Of a stretch of 64,000 bases of DNA, positions 1-10,239 are shown piece after piece (positions within the stretch are counted from its first letter, which is position 1; every line of letters starts with the position of its first letter). Under the pieces are notes generated by a model. That model saw only the letters and a program-made list of their open reading frames with translations. It did no database searches and had not been told where the DNA came from. The DNA is taken from the IMG/VR virus record IMGVR_UViG_3300042923_000569, positions 124,001 through 188,000 of that record; one strand, 5' to 3'. The position numbers and the translations under genes were made by a program. Origin of the DNA: a virus.

Positions 1-328
1 GATAAGGTTCTAAGTTATTTCGAACGTGAAGTAGAGCTTCCGACCATTGTAATAGACTTCCGATTTCAAATAAAAGTACTTGTGGCTGAATACCACGCTT
101 GCATTTAAAATCAAACATCCAAATCTCACCACAGTCAAGATTGTAAAAATCAATTGGGTTAGATTGGAAAATTGTTTTCTTTAAAGGACCAACTTCAAAA
201 GCGTCATATCGATCAGTAAGTCGTGCTACGACTTTATGTAATTCTTCGGAGCTTGGCTCACACGCAAATTTTACACGATATGAATATTCTGGAGTAAGGT
301 CGGTTAATATTTTTTGTAATTTATTCAT
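1..328 (-). CDS. Hypothetical protein, N-terminal part (runs off left edge)
   Basis: An ATG at 328 opens a frame with no stop through base 1, giving about 109 residues that start MNKLQKILTDLTPEYSY. It has an ordinary mix of charged and hydrophobic residues, with no signal peptide or membrane segment. It follows the small-terminase-like gene by 27 bases in the same direction, so it may belong to the virion/packaging block. It does not look like the large terminase: no Walker motif is visible in this part. I do not recognise it. Confidence 0.6.
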   Translation of the reverse strand, partial: MNKLQKILTDLTPEYSYRVKFACEPSSEELHKVVARLTDRYDAFEVGPLKKTIFQSNPIDFYNLDCGEIWMFDFKCKRGIQPQVLLFEIGSLLQWSEALLHVRNNLEPY

Positions 329-355
329 GTTAACTCCGAGTCACAGTAATTTAAT

Positions 356-919
356 TTATTTATTACGTTTCATTGATGCAAGTAGCTCGTTGCGGGATTT
401 TACTGCCACAACCTTCTCACCTTCAATTGCGTTCGGGTCTGTTCCACCTAATGATACTGGTGTTTTGGATTTTTGATTTAATTCGATTTCCATTTTGTCT
501 TTTTTAATCTGCATATCAATTAACTTAATATCAGAATCGATTACTTTTGAATGTGCGTCTAAGGCAATCTTAAGCATAGCATTTGCAGCATTAATCATTT
601 CTGATGCAAATCTGTCTTCGCAATTAAAAGCACGGTCAAAAATATCTTCAAATTTATCTTCTGCCATTTTAGCCAAACGGTCTAAATGTGATTTACGACT
701 TGTAATATCAGGAATGTCTTTCAACTGTTCACGATATTCTTTCAGTTGTTGCATTGAACGTCTAGCTTTATCAACATCAACACCTGATATTTCAGTACTT
801 TCATCTTCGTCATCATCTGAATATAAGTCGTTCTCGTCATAGTCTTCACCAAGTAGTTTCTGTATATCTTCAGTACTAGCTAGACCTAGTGCTTCTTCAA
901 CACCACGTTTTACTTTCAT
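356..919 (-). CDS. Small terminase-like protein (gp16-like, tentative)
   Basis: The protein is 187 aa. It has an acidic N-terminal third rich in Asp/Glu (about residues 25-42), then a long predicted helical and coiled-coil stretch (about 50-145) and a lysine-rich tail. Length, the acidic start, the central helical region and the position beside the gp4-like and tail genes fit the small terminase subunit of T4-like phages, which forms a ring that loads genome ends onto the large terminase. Sequence identity to T4 gp16 is not obvious to me, so a scaffold or other head-assembly role remains possible. Confidence 0.45.
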   Translation of the reverse strand: MKVKRGVEEALGLASTEDIQKLLGEDYDENDLYSDDDEDESTEISGVDVDKARRSMQQLKEYREQLKDIPDITSRKSHLDRLAKMAEDKFEDIFDRAFNCEDRFASEMINAANAMLKIALDAHSKVIDSDIKLIDMQIKKDKMEIELNQKSKTPVSLGGTDPNAIEGEKVVAVKSRNELLASMKRNK

Positions 920-920
920 A

Positions 921-2470
<1,550 letters not shown>

Positions 2471-2480
2471 AATTTATTCC

Positions 2481-3254
2481 TTATAGTGTCGCACCACCAA
2501 ATATTCTATCAACAATATCCAATGCATTATCTACTTTATCTGGTAGTAATGAGCTGATACGATCAGAATACATTTCCTCAATCATGTCATACTGTACACA
2601 ATTGTCTGGTTTAATTGTTAATTTAATAGTTAAGTACTGAGATGAACCATAATCAAGTGAGTCCCATGCTATATCAGTAATGATACAGCCATAGCATACC
2701 CAACGATCTAACGTACTTATTGCATTATATCCTTTACCACCAACAAAATCGTCAATAGCATTTACAAGTCCTGCATTATTTGTTATTGCAGTTGCAGAAT
2801 CCACTGCGGTATCACGAATTAGATTATTAAGAGAATCATCAGGGTTTGCACCACCAGTTGTTTCTATCATCATGCGGAATTTATAACCAGCAAATGCTTG
2901 TTCTGATTTTGCTGAAATTCTGCGTTGAAAATCTAATTGTTTTTGTAGCTGGCGAATTATCGCCTTTGCTGAATTATTGTCCACTGAATCGCGAATAGTA
3001 ATAGTGATCGGTTTCCAATCCCAACGACCTACATATGATGTATTAGTGGCGAATTGGTATAACTGATGTGTTTCAAAAGAAATACTTGGACGGTCAACTG
3101 ACTCTACATCAAGGGCAATATGGTCTTTCTCATCTATGTCTATACCAAAATTATAAACAACCACTCTAAACTTATGTTTAATTTTAGGTTGACCCATTGT
3201 TTTGTTACGACCACTAGGTAGAGGAACGCCGTATTTATCCATCATATTTGCCAT
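2481..3254 (-). CDS. Tail tube-like protein, second paralogue
   Basis: The protein is 257 aa and shares its start with the tube gene upstream: MANMMDKYGVPLPSG here against MANLLDKYGAPIPGA. Both then have KxKxKFRVV, a GRWDWKPITITIRDSV segment (GKYTWSTIEVAFRDSV in the neighbour), YKFxM, and a GCIITDxxWDxxDYGSS motif near the end. This pattern is typical of T4 gp19-like tube subunits that stack as hexamers inside the sheath. It is about 30 residues longer than its neighbour. It is a duplicated tube gene, perhaps for a specialised ring. Confidence 0.7.
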   Translation of the reverse strand: MANMMDKYGVPLPSGRNKTMGQPKIKHKFRVVVYNFGIDIDEKDHIALDVESVDRPSISFETHQLYQFATNTSYVGRWDWKPITITIRDSVDNNSAKAIIRQLQKQLDFQRRISAKSEQAFAGYKFRMMIETTGGANPDDSLNNLIRDTAVDSATAITNNAGLVNAIDDFVGGKGYNAISTLDRWVCYGCIITDIAWDSLDYGSSQYLTIKLTIKPDNCVQYDMIEEMYSDRISSLLPDKVDNALDIVDRIFGGATL

Positions 3255-3290
3255 TATATTTTTCCCCTATTTAATATGGAATGTATAATT

Positions 3291-3298
3291 ATATTTAG
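3291..3298 (-). promoter_or_regulatory. Possible late promoter for the second tube-like gene
   Basis: The minus strand reads CTAAATATAATTATAC about 37 bases before the start at 3254. The TAAATA core resembles T4 late promoters, but the first bases differ from the better sites in this window. Confidence 0.3.
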
Positions 3299-3302
3299 CA
3301 AT

Positions 3303-3330
3303 AAAAAAGCCCTGAACAAGTCAGGGCGAT
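3303..3330 (-). terminator. Intrinsic terminator after the tube gene
   Basis: On the minus strand GCCCTGA and TCAGGGC pair around a 4-base loop and are followed by six T residues, just after the tube-gene stop at 3339. Confidence 0.8.
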
Positions 3331-3338
3331 TATTAGTT

Positions 3339-4028
3339 TTATTGACCAGTATAGAAGTTAGAATCAGGTAGAGTCTCTGAGTTAATTGGTGTTGGACTAG
3401 TTGTAATCGCAACAGAATTCTTAGGAGTACCGTTACCAGCAACTTCATCACCAAGAGCTTGACCTTCAGGTCCAACTAGCACACAACCATCTGGTTGTAG
3501 TGACATGGTAATAACTTGAGCTTCAGAACTTGAATAATCCCATTCACCGAAATTAGAATCAGTAATGAAACATCCTTGACAGATCCAAGTATGTAAAGTA
3601 CCTTCATAAAGGTTAGTTAAGTTCTCACTATTTGAACCATCAAGTGCTTGAATCCACATTTCGAATTTGTACTGTGAAGCAGAGGTACGTGATTCTTGTG
3701 AATAGTAGTTAAATTCTTTACGCATTTGGTTCCAAAGAGCTTTCAATGACATGTTACCAACGGAGTCACGGAATGCAACTTCAATTGTTGACCAAGTATA
3801 TTTGCCTTTGTAGTGTGCAGAACTGTTATAACTGTGAACAGTTATATTTTCATGTTCAACATGTGGTGTACCAACAGTATTCGTATCCAATGTAATATAA
3901 TTCCCGTCTTCGGTATTACCGAATCCAAAGAAAACTACACGAAAGCGATACTTTGGCTTCGGTTGCTTCATTGGTGCACGGCTTGCACCTGGAATTGGAG
4001 CACCATATTTATCCAGTAAATTTGCCAT
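3339..4028 (-). CDS. Tail tube protein (gp19-like)
   Basis: The 229-aa protein starts MANLLDKYGAPIPGA, continues with KYRFRVVFFGFG, then a GKYTWSTIEVAFRDSVGN segment and a QGCFITDSNFGEWDYSSSEAQVITMSLQPDGC strand. Tail-tube proteins of T4-like phages have this size and start. It lies directly downstream of the sheath gene, as gene 19 follows gene 18 in T4, with its own late promoter (4068-4075) and terminator, as expected for a protein needed in many copies. It is the best candidate for the main tube subunit among the three paralogues. Confidence 0.8.
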   Translation of the reverse strand: MANLLDKYGAPIPGASRAPMKQPKPKYRFRVVFFGFGNTEDGNYITLDTNTVGTPHVEHENITVHSYNSSAHYKGKYTWSTIEVAFRDSVGNMSLKALWNQMRKEFNYYSQESRTSASQYKFEMWIQALDGSNSENLTNLYEGTLHTWICQGCFITDSNFGEWDYSSSEAQVITMSLQPDGCVLVGPEGQALGDEVAGNGTPKNSVAITTSPTPINSETLPDSNFYTGQ

Positions 4029-4067
4029 TAGTAAATCTCCTAAAATTTAAGGGAGTAATCTTTAATG

Positions 4068-4075
4068 TATTTATA
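4068..4075 (-). promoter_or_regulatory. Late promoter of tail tube gene
   Basis: The minus strand reads TATAAATACATTA, an exact match to the T4 late consensus TATAAATA, about 40 bases upstream of the tube start codon. Confidence 0.75.
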
Positions 4076-4109
4076 AACTTTCGAAGCTTGTCCGTGCATT
4101 AGTACAAAT

Positions 4110-4139
4110 AAAAAAAAAGGAGCCAATAGGCTCCTTTTT
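4110..4139 (-). terminator. Intrinsic terminator after tail sheath
   Basis: On the minus strand AAGGAGCC-TATT-GGCTCCTT is followed by a run of T residues. It sits next to the sheath stop codon at 4141. Confidence 0.85.
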
Positions 4140-4140
4140 A

Positions 4141-6795
4141 TTATGAAGTTAAACTGTTTTCCAAACGGATTGGAATATAGATGAAGTTGATTGAACGAGT
4201 CGGAACAAGTGCAATATCCATCCACAATTCATTTGCGTCGATACGAGAAGTTGTGTTATTTGATTCATCACAAACTACTAGGAAGTCATAAAGACCATTT
4301 AGTTGAACAATTTCAGCTAGGAAGTTGTTAACAACTGAAGTGAACTCTTGACGAGTACTTGCTGTGTTCAAACGGAATAAGAACGGTTCAGCAAGAATTG
4401 CTAGTTGAGTACGGATGTATACAACAAGACGAGCAACGTTAACACGACTTAATGCAGAACTATCATCAGCAGCTAGTGTTTTATCACCATATACTAGAAG
4501 TCCACGGTTAGGACGCATTGCAATTGGGTTAATCTTGTTAACGTACATAGTGTCACGTTGACCTTGATTATATACTACTGGAGCATATTCACTTTCGTCA
4601 TTAATGTAACCTACAGATGCCGCATTTGTTACAACACCACGTTGTGTACCTGCTGGTGGATACCAAACATAACTTACGCTATCGCTATAAGCATATGTAC
4701 GCATCGCTACAGTACTACCAGGAACTGCAACTTCAGAACCATCAACGTTTGTACCTAAACACCATCCCATATACTGTGCCGCATATGAATAAGCAGTAGT
4801 ACGACCTACATCACCATTACTTGCAGCGTTGTTAGCATTGGTCGCCCAAGCTTGAACATCTGTAGCATTTGGTGCTAAACGTGCAGGAACATCAGTTACG
4901 ATGAAAGCAGTTTCTTTACGATCAGTATTAAGGGTAACTAGTTCGTCAAGTAGTTCAACATATCCAGGAGCACTCATTAGGTTGAATTGGATACTTTCAG
5001 CACGAATATCTTCGTTACTTACTACAACAGATGCTAGAGCTTCAACGATAATTTGACGTTGTGCTGCACGACCGAATAGGCCAGAACCATCTAGAGCTAC
5101 ACCACTTGCAACAGTCCAAACACCATCTTTCATCACTTTAACAACACCTTCAGTTGAACCCAAGTCCACTGCAAGCATTCCATTTTGATATAGTTCTGCA
5201 CTTGGAACATCACCAGTAGTGAAGTCTTCAAAGATTAGACCATTTAGTGTACTTTGGTCAGTACTATCAAGCTTAGTCCAAACACCACCTACGTTACGAT
5301 AGAATACATAACCATCGATGCCTTGTGATAGTGGTTGTACCCAAAAATCACGGTCAGCAGCAGGTTCATCTAACTGAACATACATGTTAGTTGTTGGGTC
5401 GATTAGATCCCAAGTTTCAGTAGAAACGTTAGCAACATATAATTTCACATCTAGTGAATCAGAGTTACTGAAGTTATACCAGTAAGTACCATTAGCTGCT
5501 TTAGCAGTTGGTGTACTTGAATCGACACGTAAATTTGCAACATTAACTAATGAATAGTTGCTGCTATCTACGGTTAGTTTTGCTAGTTCAACAGAACTAA
5601 AAATTTGTTGTCCAGAAGCAAGTGTTTTAAAACTGTAACCATTTTTATTAGTAACGATTAAAGAGTTAGTACCTGTAAAGGTAAATCCTGCGTTAATTAG
5701 GTCTGAACTTTTGTTAAGGTTAGTAATTAAAGATGCAACGTTAACAATCTCACCAGATTTAACTGCAACAACAGTTACTGATTTATTTAAGTACTTGATA
5801 GTTAGTGAACCATCAGCAGTAGCTACTGTACCAGCAGACTGACCAATTGGTGTTGCACCAGCACTGATTGCTGCGTCAGAACCAGACTGACGATAAAGTG
5901 AGAAGCTTTTGCTATCTTCATCAAATAGAGCACCGAAATATGTGTTACCGAAAGTACCAGATTTAGCTTCAATTTCATAGAAACTATTACCTGTCCAAAC
6001 ATTTACTTCAGTCCATACGGAAGTTAGTGAAGCGAAACGTTTTAGAACAAAGCGAGTACCAAAATAGGTAGAACCATTTTTAGTATAACCATCACGAATC
6101 CAAACATTACCTGCTTCGATTGTAGAACCGGTTGGAACTTTGTTGATTGGTGATAGATAAGTTTCAACTTGAACTAGACCAACTGCTTCGTATTTGTACA
6201 TAAGCATTTGACCAGTACTTGGAATATGACGTAGTACTAGGTCGTCTACATTTAATCCAGTGGTGATAACATCTTCAATTCTTTCGTTACTTACGATTGT
6301 TACTGGTTTAACAGCCCAATCATAGAAACTTGTTGGGTTTGCAATCTTAGCAACATATGCTTCGATTTGCGTTGCACTTGTGTCTAACCACAATGTACCG
6401 TTAGACACTGGACCAGTTGGCTCAGTTCCTGATGGTGCAAGTTGTGCTAGATCGATATCTGCACGAACAACGTATGCACGGTTTGCAATACCCATATAGC
6501 TATATAGAGCATGTAAACCATATTCGTTAAGTTCGTCGCCTTGAACTACAGAACCATTACTTGATTGAAATATTGGTGATCCGTAAGTTTCAAGAGCATT
6601 TCTTTGAGATGTAATAAGTTTAAGTGTACCTGCGTTAGCTTTAGTAGTACCGGTAGCAACTGAAGTGCTTCCAGTTACAAGCTTGTCTTGTGCAGTTGCT
6701 ATGAAAAACAAAGGCACGGTTCCGTTAGCACTTGTAGCACTAATAGTTTCATCGGTAACTGTTACACTAACACCAGGTGATTGTAAATCAGCCAT
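4141..6795 (-). CDS. Contractile tail sheath protein (gp18-like, enlarged)
   Basis: The protein is 884 aa, against about 660 for T4 gp18. The start MADLQSPGVSVTVTDET is the classic phage-sheath N-terminus. The C-terminal part holds the conserved sheath core: YVWYPPAG, a GxxxxxDxxYAP segment, the long GLLVYGDKTL stretch, INFIYI near the end and the helix with TRQEFTSVVNNFL. The middle (about 150-560) contains serine/threonine-rich beta-type insertions that explain the extra length. These are probably surface domains on the outside of the tail. An upstream late promoter and a downstream terminator make it a single-gene late unit. Confidence 0.9.
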   Translation of the reverse strand: MADLQSPGVSVTVTDETISATSANGTVPLFFIATAQDKLVTGSTSVATGTTKANAGTLKLITSQRNALETYGSPIFQSSNGSVVQGDELNEYGLHALYSYMGIANRAYVVRADIDLAQLAPSGTEPTGPVSNGTLWLDTSATQIEAYVAKIANPTSFYDWAVKPVTIVSNERIEDVITTGLNVDDLVLRHIPSTGQMLMYKYEAVGLVQVETYLSPINKVPTGSTIEAGNVWIRDGYTKNGSTYFGTRFVLKRFASLTSVWTEVNVWTGNSFYEIEAKSGTFGNTYFGALFDEDSKSFSLYRQSGSDAAISAGATPIGQSAGTVATADGSLTIKYLNKSVTVVAVKSGEIVNVASLITNLNKSSDLINAGFTFTGTNSLIVTNKNGYSFKTLASGQQIFSSVELAKLTVDSSNYSLVNVANLRVDSSTPTAKAANGTYWYNFSNSDSLDVKLYVANVSTETWDLIDPTTNMYVQLDEPAADRDFWVQPLSQGIDGYVFYRNVGGVWTKLDSTDQSTLNGLIFEDFTTGDVPSAELYQNGMLAVDLGSTEGVVKVMKDGVWTVASGVALDGSGLFGRAAQRQIIVEALASVVVSNEDIRAESIQFNLMSAPGYVELLDELVTLNTDRKETAFIVTDVPARLAPNATDVQAWATNANNAASNGDVGRTTAYSYAAQYMGWCLGTNVDGSEVAVPGSTVAMRTYAYSDSVSYVWYPPAGTQRGVVTNAASVGYINDESEYAPVVYNQGQRDTMYVNKINPIAMRPNRGLLVYGDKTLAADDSSALSRVNVARLVVYIRTQLAILAEPFLFRLNTASTRQEFTSVVNNFLAEIVQLNGLYDFLVVCDESNNTTSRIDANELWMDIALVPTRSINFIYIPIRLENSLTS

Positions 6796-6841
6796 TTAAT
6801 CCTCCAAAAATCTTGGGTTTATTCGAATATTCGTATAATGT

Positions 6842-6849
6842 TATTTATT
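6842..6849 (-). promoter_or_regulatory. Late promoter of tail sheath gene
   Basis: The minus strand reads AATAAATAACATTATAC about 47 bases before the sheath start. The core AATAAATA recurs at 38987 and 59562 upstream of other virion-type genes. Confidence 0.65.
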
Positions 6850-6885
6850 GGAGGATGAAGGGTATGGTCTTATAACGGGGGTTTA

Positions 6886-7521
6886 CTATTGGATAGAATC
6901 GATGATATTGTATGCTTGTTGATGTAATTGTTCTAACGTACCGTTATTATCTACAATGAAATCAGGCTTATTAATACCAACCCACCCATATTCAGAACTA
7001 TGAATATCAGTTAAAGATTTAGGTAAAATTAAATCACATGAGTCACGATGCAAATTATACTGATAAGCATCATAGTACCATGAAGGTAATACACGCTGAA
7101 CTTCAATAATAATTCCCGATTTATCACGAACTAGTTGTATTTCATTAGGGAAACGACAATCAGTAATGATAATTTTATCACTGTCTGAATTTAGAATACG
7201 TTTTTCTAAACTGAACAACCAGATATTGTCATGGAAATGTTTTCTAAGAACATCTGTACCCAAATTTTGTAATACCCATCGTGGAGTAACAGGGCGTCCC
7301 ATTTTATGGGACCAGAATTCATCTTCTTGTTCACGTATTGCACGAGATTCATCAGTGTTACCTTCTAACATTTCTCGATCCCAACCAAATATCACACTTA
7401 CTGCATCTTTTAATGATTCAGCAAATGATACTCGATGATAACCTTCATTGATAAAAACTTTAGCAAATGTATCTTTTCCTGAACCTATTGTTCCATTAAT
7501 TGCAACTATTTTACGTTCCAT
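6886..7521 (-). CDS. Deoxynucleoside monophosphate kinase (gp1-like)
   Basis: The protein is 211 aa. The P-loop is GTIGSGKDTF at about residues 10-19, and it has a basic RFPNE motif, FVDN near the end and the segment HKMGRPVTPRWVLQNLGTD. This is typical of phage dNMP kinases, which phosphorylate dNMPs, including modified ones, to feed dNTP synthesis. T4 gene 1 is 241 aa. It is placed between sheath and neck genes, away from the other nucleotide genes. Confidence 0.75.
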   Translation of the reverse strand: MERKIVAINGTIGSGKDTFAKVFINEGYHRVSFAESLKDAVSVIFGWDREMLEGNTDESRAIREQEDEFWSHKMGRPVTPRWVLQNLGTDVLRKHFHDNIWLFSLEKRILNSDSDKIIITDCRFPNEIQLVRDKSGIIIEVQRVLPSWYYDAYQYNLHRDSCDLILPKSLTDIHSSEYGWVGINKPDFIVDNNGTLEQLHQQAYNIIDSIQ

Positions 7522-7540
7522 GTTTATATTCCTTTAAACG

Positions 7541-7571
7541 AAAAAAGGAAGAACCTTATTCAGATTCTTCC
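7541..7571 (-). terminator. Intrinsic terminator
   Basis: On the minus strand GGAAGAA and TTCTTCC pair across an 11-base loop and are followed by six T residues. The hairpin overlaps the 3' end of the small gene ending at 7556. Confidence 0.6.
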
Positions 7572-7813
7572 AATAATTCCCAGCTATACTCATAAAATTG
7601 AATCAAAAACAAACCTTCAGCCCACGCTGGGAAGTGCACTGAGATAAAATACATATTACATGTGTTAATTACTTCTTCGATTATTTCAAATGTTCCAGTA
7701 CTTCCATTAGTATCAGCCACAGACATGAGAAAGTTATGAACTTTTTCACTTAGCTCACCAGATTCACCACTGTATAAAACATCTTCATTACCTAAAAAAG
7801 CCATATATTTCAT
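7556..7813 (-). CDS. Hypothetical acidic protein, 85 aa
   Basis: A short acidic protein with two aromatic-rich strands (YFISVHFPAWAEGLFLIQFY), starting MKYMAFLGNED. No motif is recognised. A perfect late-promoter core at 7844 lies about 31 bases upstream, which suggests late expression and possibly a structural or assembly role. Confidence 0.55.
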   Translation of the reverse strand: MKYMAFLGNEDVLYSGESGELSEKVHNFLMSVADTNGSTGTFEIIEEVINTCNMYFISVHFPAWAEGLFLIQFYEYSWELLEESE

Positions 7814-7843
7814 ATAATCACCACAACGTTTTTAATCATGGTG

Positions 7844-7851
7844 TATTTATA
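7844..7851 (-). promoter_or_regulatory. Late promoter
   Basis: The minus strand reads TATAAATACACC, directly after the neck gene stop and 31 bases before the start codon of the small gene at 7813. Confidence 0.7.
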
Positions 7852-8637
7852 TTAACCAATAATGAACCCTAAAGGTGTACTACCATCTTCATAACGACGA
7901 AGGCGATCACGAAGTTCCTGTTGCATACGAATTGCGTTAGTAAGCAAATCAGCACCATCAAGAGAGAATGAACCTTGTGGTCCAGGAAGTGTTGCGAATT
8001 TAGAACGGTTACGACCTAAAATCATCATGGCTTCAGATAAAGCCCAATCACGTAACCAAGGATAAGTACTTTGAGTTTTGAATAAAAGTGGTTCTGGTTT
8101 ATTGTGATAAACGTGTAGAAGTACTTCTTCTTCACCTCGAATATCACGTTCCAATGTTAGCTTCTTAGTTACAGAATTCCATAAGAACATAATTTCACGA
8201 CCGAACATACGACCAACAGTTTCATCAAATTGATGGTACAAGTCATAAGTTAATAGACCACCACCAGTACTTCCACGAACTGCACTTAATAGATATGTAT
8301 TACTGTATGCTAATGAGAATGGGTCAACTGTAGAACCTGAACCTGAAACAACACCATTACCACGGCGATATATTCTACGAACAATTTCTACTTCTGTAGG
8401 TAGTTCATAAACTGAGTCTGATTCATAAAACTTCATGTGTAAGAATGCTTCTTCTTTAGAGGCACCCGCCCATGCACGATAGTTTGCTACTGCATTATCA
8501 ATACAAATTTCAAGTTGTTCATCAGTGATTTCAACTTCGATTGCACCTGCACCTAACATTACTGTAATAACACGTTTCATTTCTTCACGGTGATCGTACT
8601 GTGGAGAATCTGGATTACCAGCATAATTGTATGACAT
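7852..8637 (-). CDS. Neck protein (gp13/gp14 type)
   Basis: The protein is 261 aa. The N-terminal segment (residues 15-60) has a hydrophobic helix and a DEQLEICIDNAVANYRAW pattern typical of T4-like neck proteins. It is followed by ELPTEVEIVRRIYRRG, a Gly/Ser loop, and a C-terminal helix with RMQQELRDRLRRY. In T4 gp13 and gp14 close the portal after packaging and form the tail attachment site. Length and context favour this family; whether it equals gp13 or gp14 cannot be decided by eye. Confidence 0.65.
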   Translation of the reverse strand: MSYNYAGNPDSPQYDHREEMKRVITVMLGAGAIEVEITDEQLEICIDNAVANYRAWAGASKEEAFLHMKFYESDSVYELPTEVEIVRRIYRRGNGVVSGSGSTVDPFSLAYSNTYLLSAVRGSTGGGLLTYDLYHQFDETVGRMFGREIMFLWNSVTKKLTLERDIRGEEEVLLHVYHNKPEPLLFKTQSTYPWLRDWALSEAMMILGRNRSKFATLPGPQGSFSLDGADLLTNAIRMQQELRDRLRRYEDGSTPLGFIIG

Positions 8638-8683
8638 AAAAAAATACCCCTAAACATGTTTATATATCATATTTAGGGGTATA
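8638..8683 (-). terminator. Intrinsic terminator
   Basis: On the minus strand TACCCCTAAA pairs with TTTAGGGGTA across a 17-base loop and is followed by seven T residues. It lies just past the stop of the gene ending at 8687. A weak late-promoter-like TAAATA lies inside the loop. Confidence 0.7.
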
Positions 8684-8686
8684 GTA

Positions 8687-9049
8687 TTAAAACGAAGTAC
8701 AGTTTTGAGTGAAGTACTTCAGACGTTCTGAATCAAATGGACCGATGACCATAATTTTAGTTTCAGTTTCACCAGAAATAAAATTAGTTGGTGCACCTTC
8801 TAAATTACAGTAGTATTCAATTTCGTCTAGTAGTTCTGAATTATCAGCTACGAATAGCTTTTGTTCACATTCTGAATCAACCCACTCATCAAAATCTTTC
8901 TTGAAAAGTTTGTGTTCGTTCGGCCCAGCATAAGCTGAACGCGTAGGGTCGAACTGATTCATAATTTCCATCCCAGCACGTACTGACATACGTACTAAAT
9001 CCATTGGTGATTGTCCTTTAACAACCACAATTGCCTGATGTACACTCAT
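8687..9049 (-). CDS. Peptidyl-tRNA hydrolase type 2-like protein (tentative)
   Basis: The protein is 120 aa, the usual PTH2 length. The first strand and helix (QAIVVVKGQSPMDLVRMSVRAG) and the later pattern LDEIEYYCNLEGAPTNFISG plus KIMVIGPFDSERLKYFT match the PTH2 layout. In PTH2 a helix about residue 70 is followed by GLPT and a TxxAIGP strand, then a helix near the end. PTH2 enzymes free tRNA from stalled peptidyl-tRNA. The N-terminal catalytic lysine region is not a clean match, so the fold call is firmer than the activity. It would fit the translation genes here. Confidence 0.5.
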   Translation of the reverse strand: MSVHQAIVVVKGQSPMDLVRMSVRAGMEIMNQFDPTRSAYAGPNEHKLFKKDFDEWVDSECEQKLFVADNSELLDEIEYYCNLEGAPTNFISGETETKIMVIGPFDSERLKYFTQNCTSF

Positions 9050-9059
9050 TAGTTACCTA

Positions 9060-9392
9060 TTATACGATGATTTTATTGCTAGGAACAAAGATCTGAGATT
9101 CAGTTGTTTTACTAGCTTCTAGTGCTTCAATTGCACTGACATATGCCTCTGCGATCTGGTCTGAAGGTACAGAAACAGAAACGATGTTGTATTTGAAGAA
9201 AATAGTATGTTCGTCTGCATTAGTGATACCTTCTAGATAATCACGAATGATCATTTCACCATTTTCATCTAGACCGAACTGGCATGGATTACTAACAACA
9301 GTTGCATCGCTAGTATCGCTTTGAATAGTTGTGATTAGTGGGCCAATGCCGTTAATGAAAATGATTTTTACATTACTTGCTACTTTTGACAT
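9060..9392 (-). CDS. Hypothetical protein, 110 aa
   Basis: Start set at the ATG of MSKVASNVKI, which has AAGGA at good spacing; an ATG three codons earlier lies on top of that site. It is a mixed alpha/beta-type sequence with an acidic C-terminal helix (SAIEALEASKTTESQ). No known motif is seen. It sits between the PTH2-like and macro-domain genes. Confidence 0.6.
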   Translation of the reverse strand: MSKVASNVKIIFINGIGPLITTIQSDTSDATVVSNPCQFGLDENGEMIIRDYLEGITNADEHTIFFKYNIVSVSVPSDQIAEAYVSAIEALEASKTTESQIFVPSNKIIV

Positions 9393-9416
9393 TTTTAACA
9401 TCCTTGTTATTTGAAC

Positions 9417-9911
9417 TTATAGTTCGTATAGATTCTTAGTTGCGTTTGTTACACGAGAGTCGATTATTTCAGCAATAACATTCCAGTTACCTCCGCCTAA
9501 ATCTGAGCCGATTTTAGGGAAGTGAAAATGTACGTCTCGAATTCCTGATAATTTCTTTAGTAGTGATGCTGTGTTATCTAAATCAATAAACACATTATCA
9601 ATTGCATCGTAACTTACATATTTAGCACCGTCTCGACCATAGTATTCTTGGGTCACTGCGTTGCAAATAATTAGATTTGTTGATTCTGCATGATAAATTA
9701 CCGAGCCAACCTTTAAATGATTGTTTCCATCTGAATATGCTTTATCATATTCATGATATGCGGAGGGAAAACGTCTCCGAAGTTCTTTAGCAAATCCAGT
9801 ACCCATTCTACCTTGAGCATTACAGCCATGAATAATAAAATGTACAGAACTTTCATCTTCCGTAATTGGAGTTAGGTAATCAAATAAGTTACCTTTAAAA
9901 ACTTGTATCAT
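9417..9911 (-). CDS. Macro domain protein (ADP-ribose binding/hydrolase)
   Basis: The protein is 164 aa. The macro-domain signature is clear: GNLFDY, then IIHGCNAQGRMGTGFAKELRRRFP (the Asn-Ala and Gly-rich loop that grips ADP-ribose), HFPKIGSDLGGGNW and a C-terminal helix. Members of this family remove ADP-ribose or the phosphate of ADP-ribose-1''-phosphate, the by-product of NAD-dependent RNA 2'-phosphotransferase. With the phage NAD salvage and RNA repair genes in this window, a role in cleaning up ADP-ribose compounds or reversing defensive ADP-ribosylation is plausible. Confidence 0.85.
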   Translation of the reverse strand: MIQVFKGNLFDYLTPITEDESSVHFIIHGCNAQGRMGTGFAKELRRRFPSAYHEYDKAYSDGNNHLKVGSVIYHAESTNLIICNAVTQEYYGRDGAKYVSYDAIDNVFIDLDNTASLLKKLSGIRDVHFHFPKIGSDLGGGNWNVIAEIIDSRVTNATKNLYEL

Positions 9912-9923
9912 AAAACCTCAGTG

Positions 9924-9946
9924 AAAAAGGACTTCCGAAGAAGTCC
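9924..9946 (-). terminator. Intrinsic terminator
   Basis: On the minus strand GGACTTC-TTCG-GAAGTCC is followed by five T residues, just after the stop at 9953. Confidence 0.8.
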
Positions 9947-9952
9947 TTTTAA

Positions 9953-10192
9953 TTATAATCCGAAACGGATTCGCTTTATCTCTTTACGACTTTTTCTTGC
10001 AGTATTACTTTGGTGAAGTCTTAATGCTCGTTTATGGTCTTTCGACAAATACCACGTATCTTCTGGTACATCAAAATCACAATAACCGTCTTCCGTAATT
10101 GTTCCTAAGAAAGCTGACTTTTTAGGAATATCCACAGATGATTTAACACTTTCAAAAATGCCTTTAGCTAATTTTTCTCTGAAACTAAGCAT
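9953..10192 (-). CDS. Hypothetical basic protein, 79 aa
   Basis: A small protein that starts MLSFREKLAKGIFESV and ends in a strongly basic stretch (residues 58-77 with KRALRLH and ARKSRKEIKRIRF), which suggests nucleic-acid contact. No family is recognised. A TAAATAACATT late-like site lies near 10241, about 50 bases upstream. Confidence 0.55.
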   Translation of the reverse strand: MLSFREKLAKGIFESVKSSVDIPKKSAFLGTITEDGYCDFDVPEDTWYLSKDHKRALRLHQSNTARKSRKEIKRIRFGL

Positions 10193-10239
10193 AATTTATC
10201 TCCCAAATTGTAATACGAAGGAATCTGTTTCCTTCAATG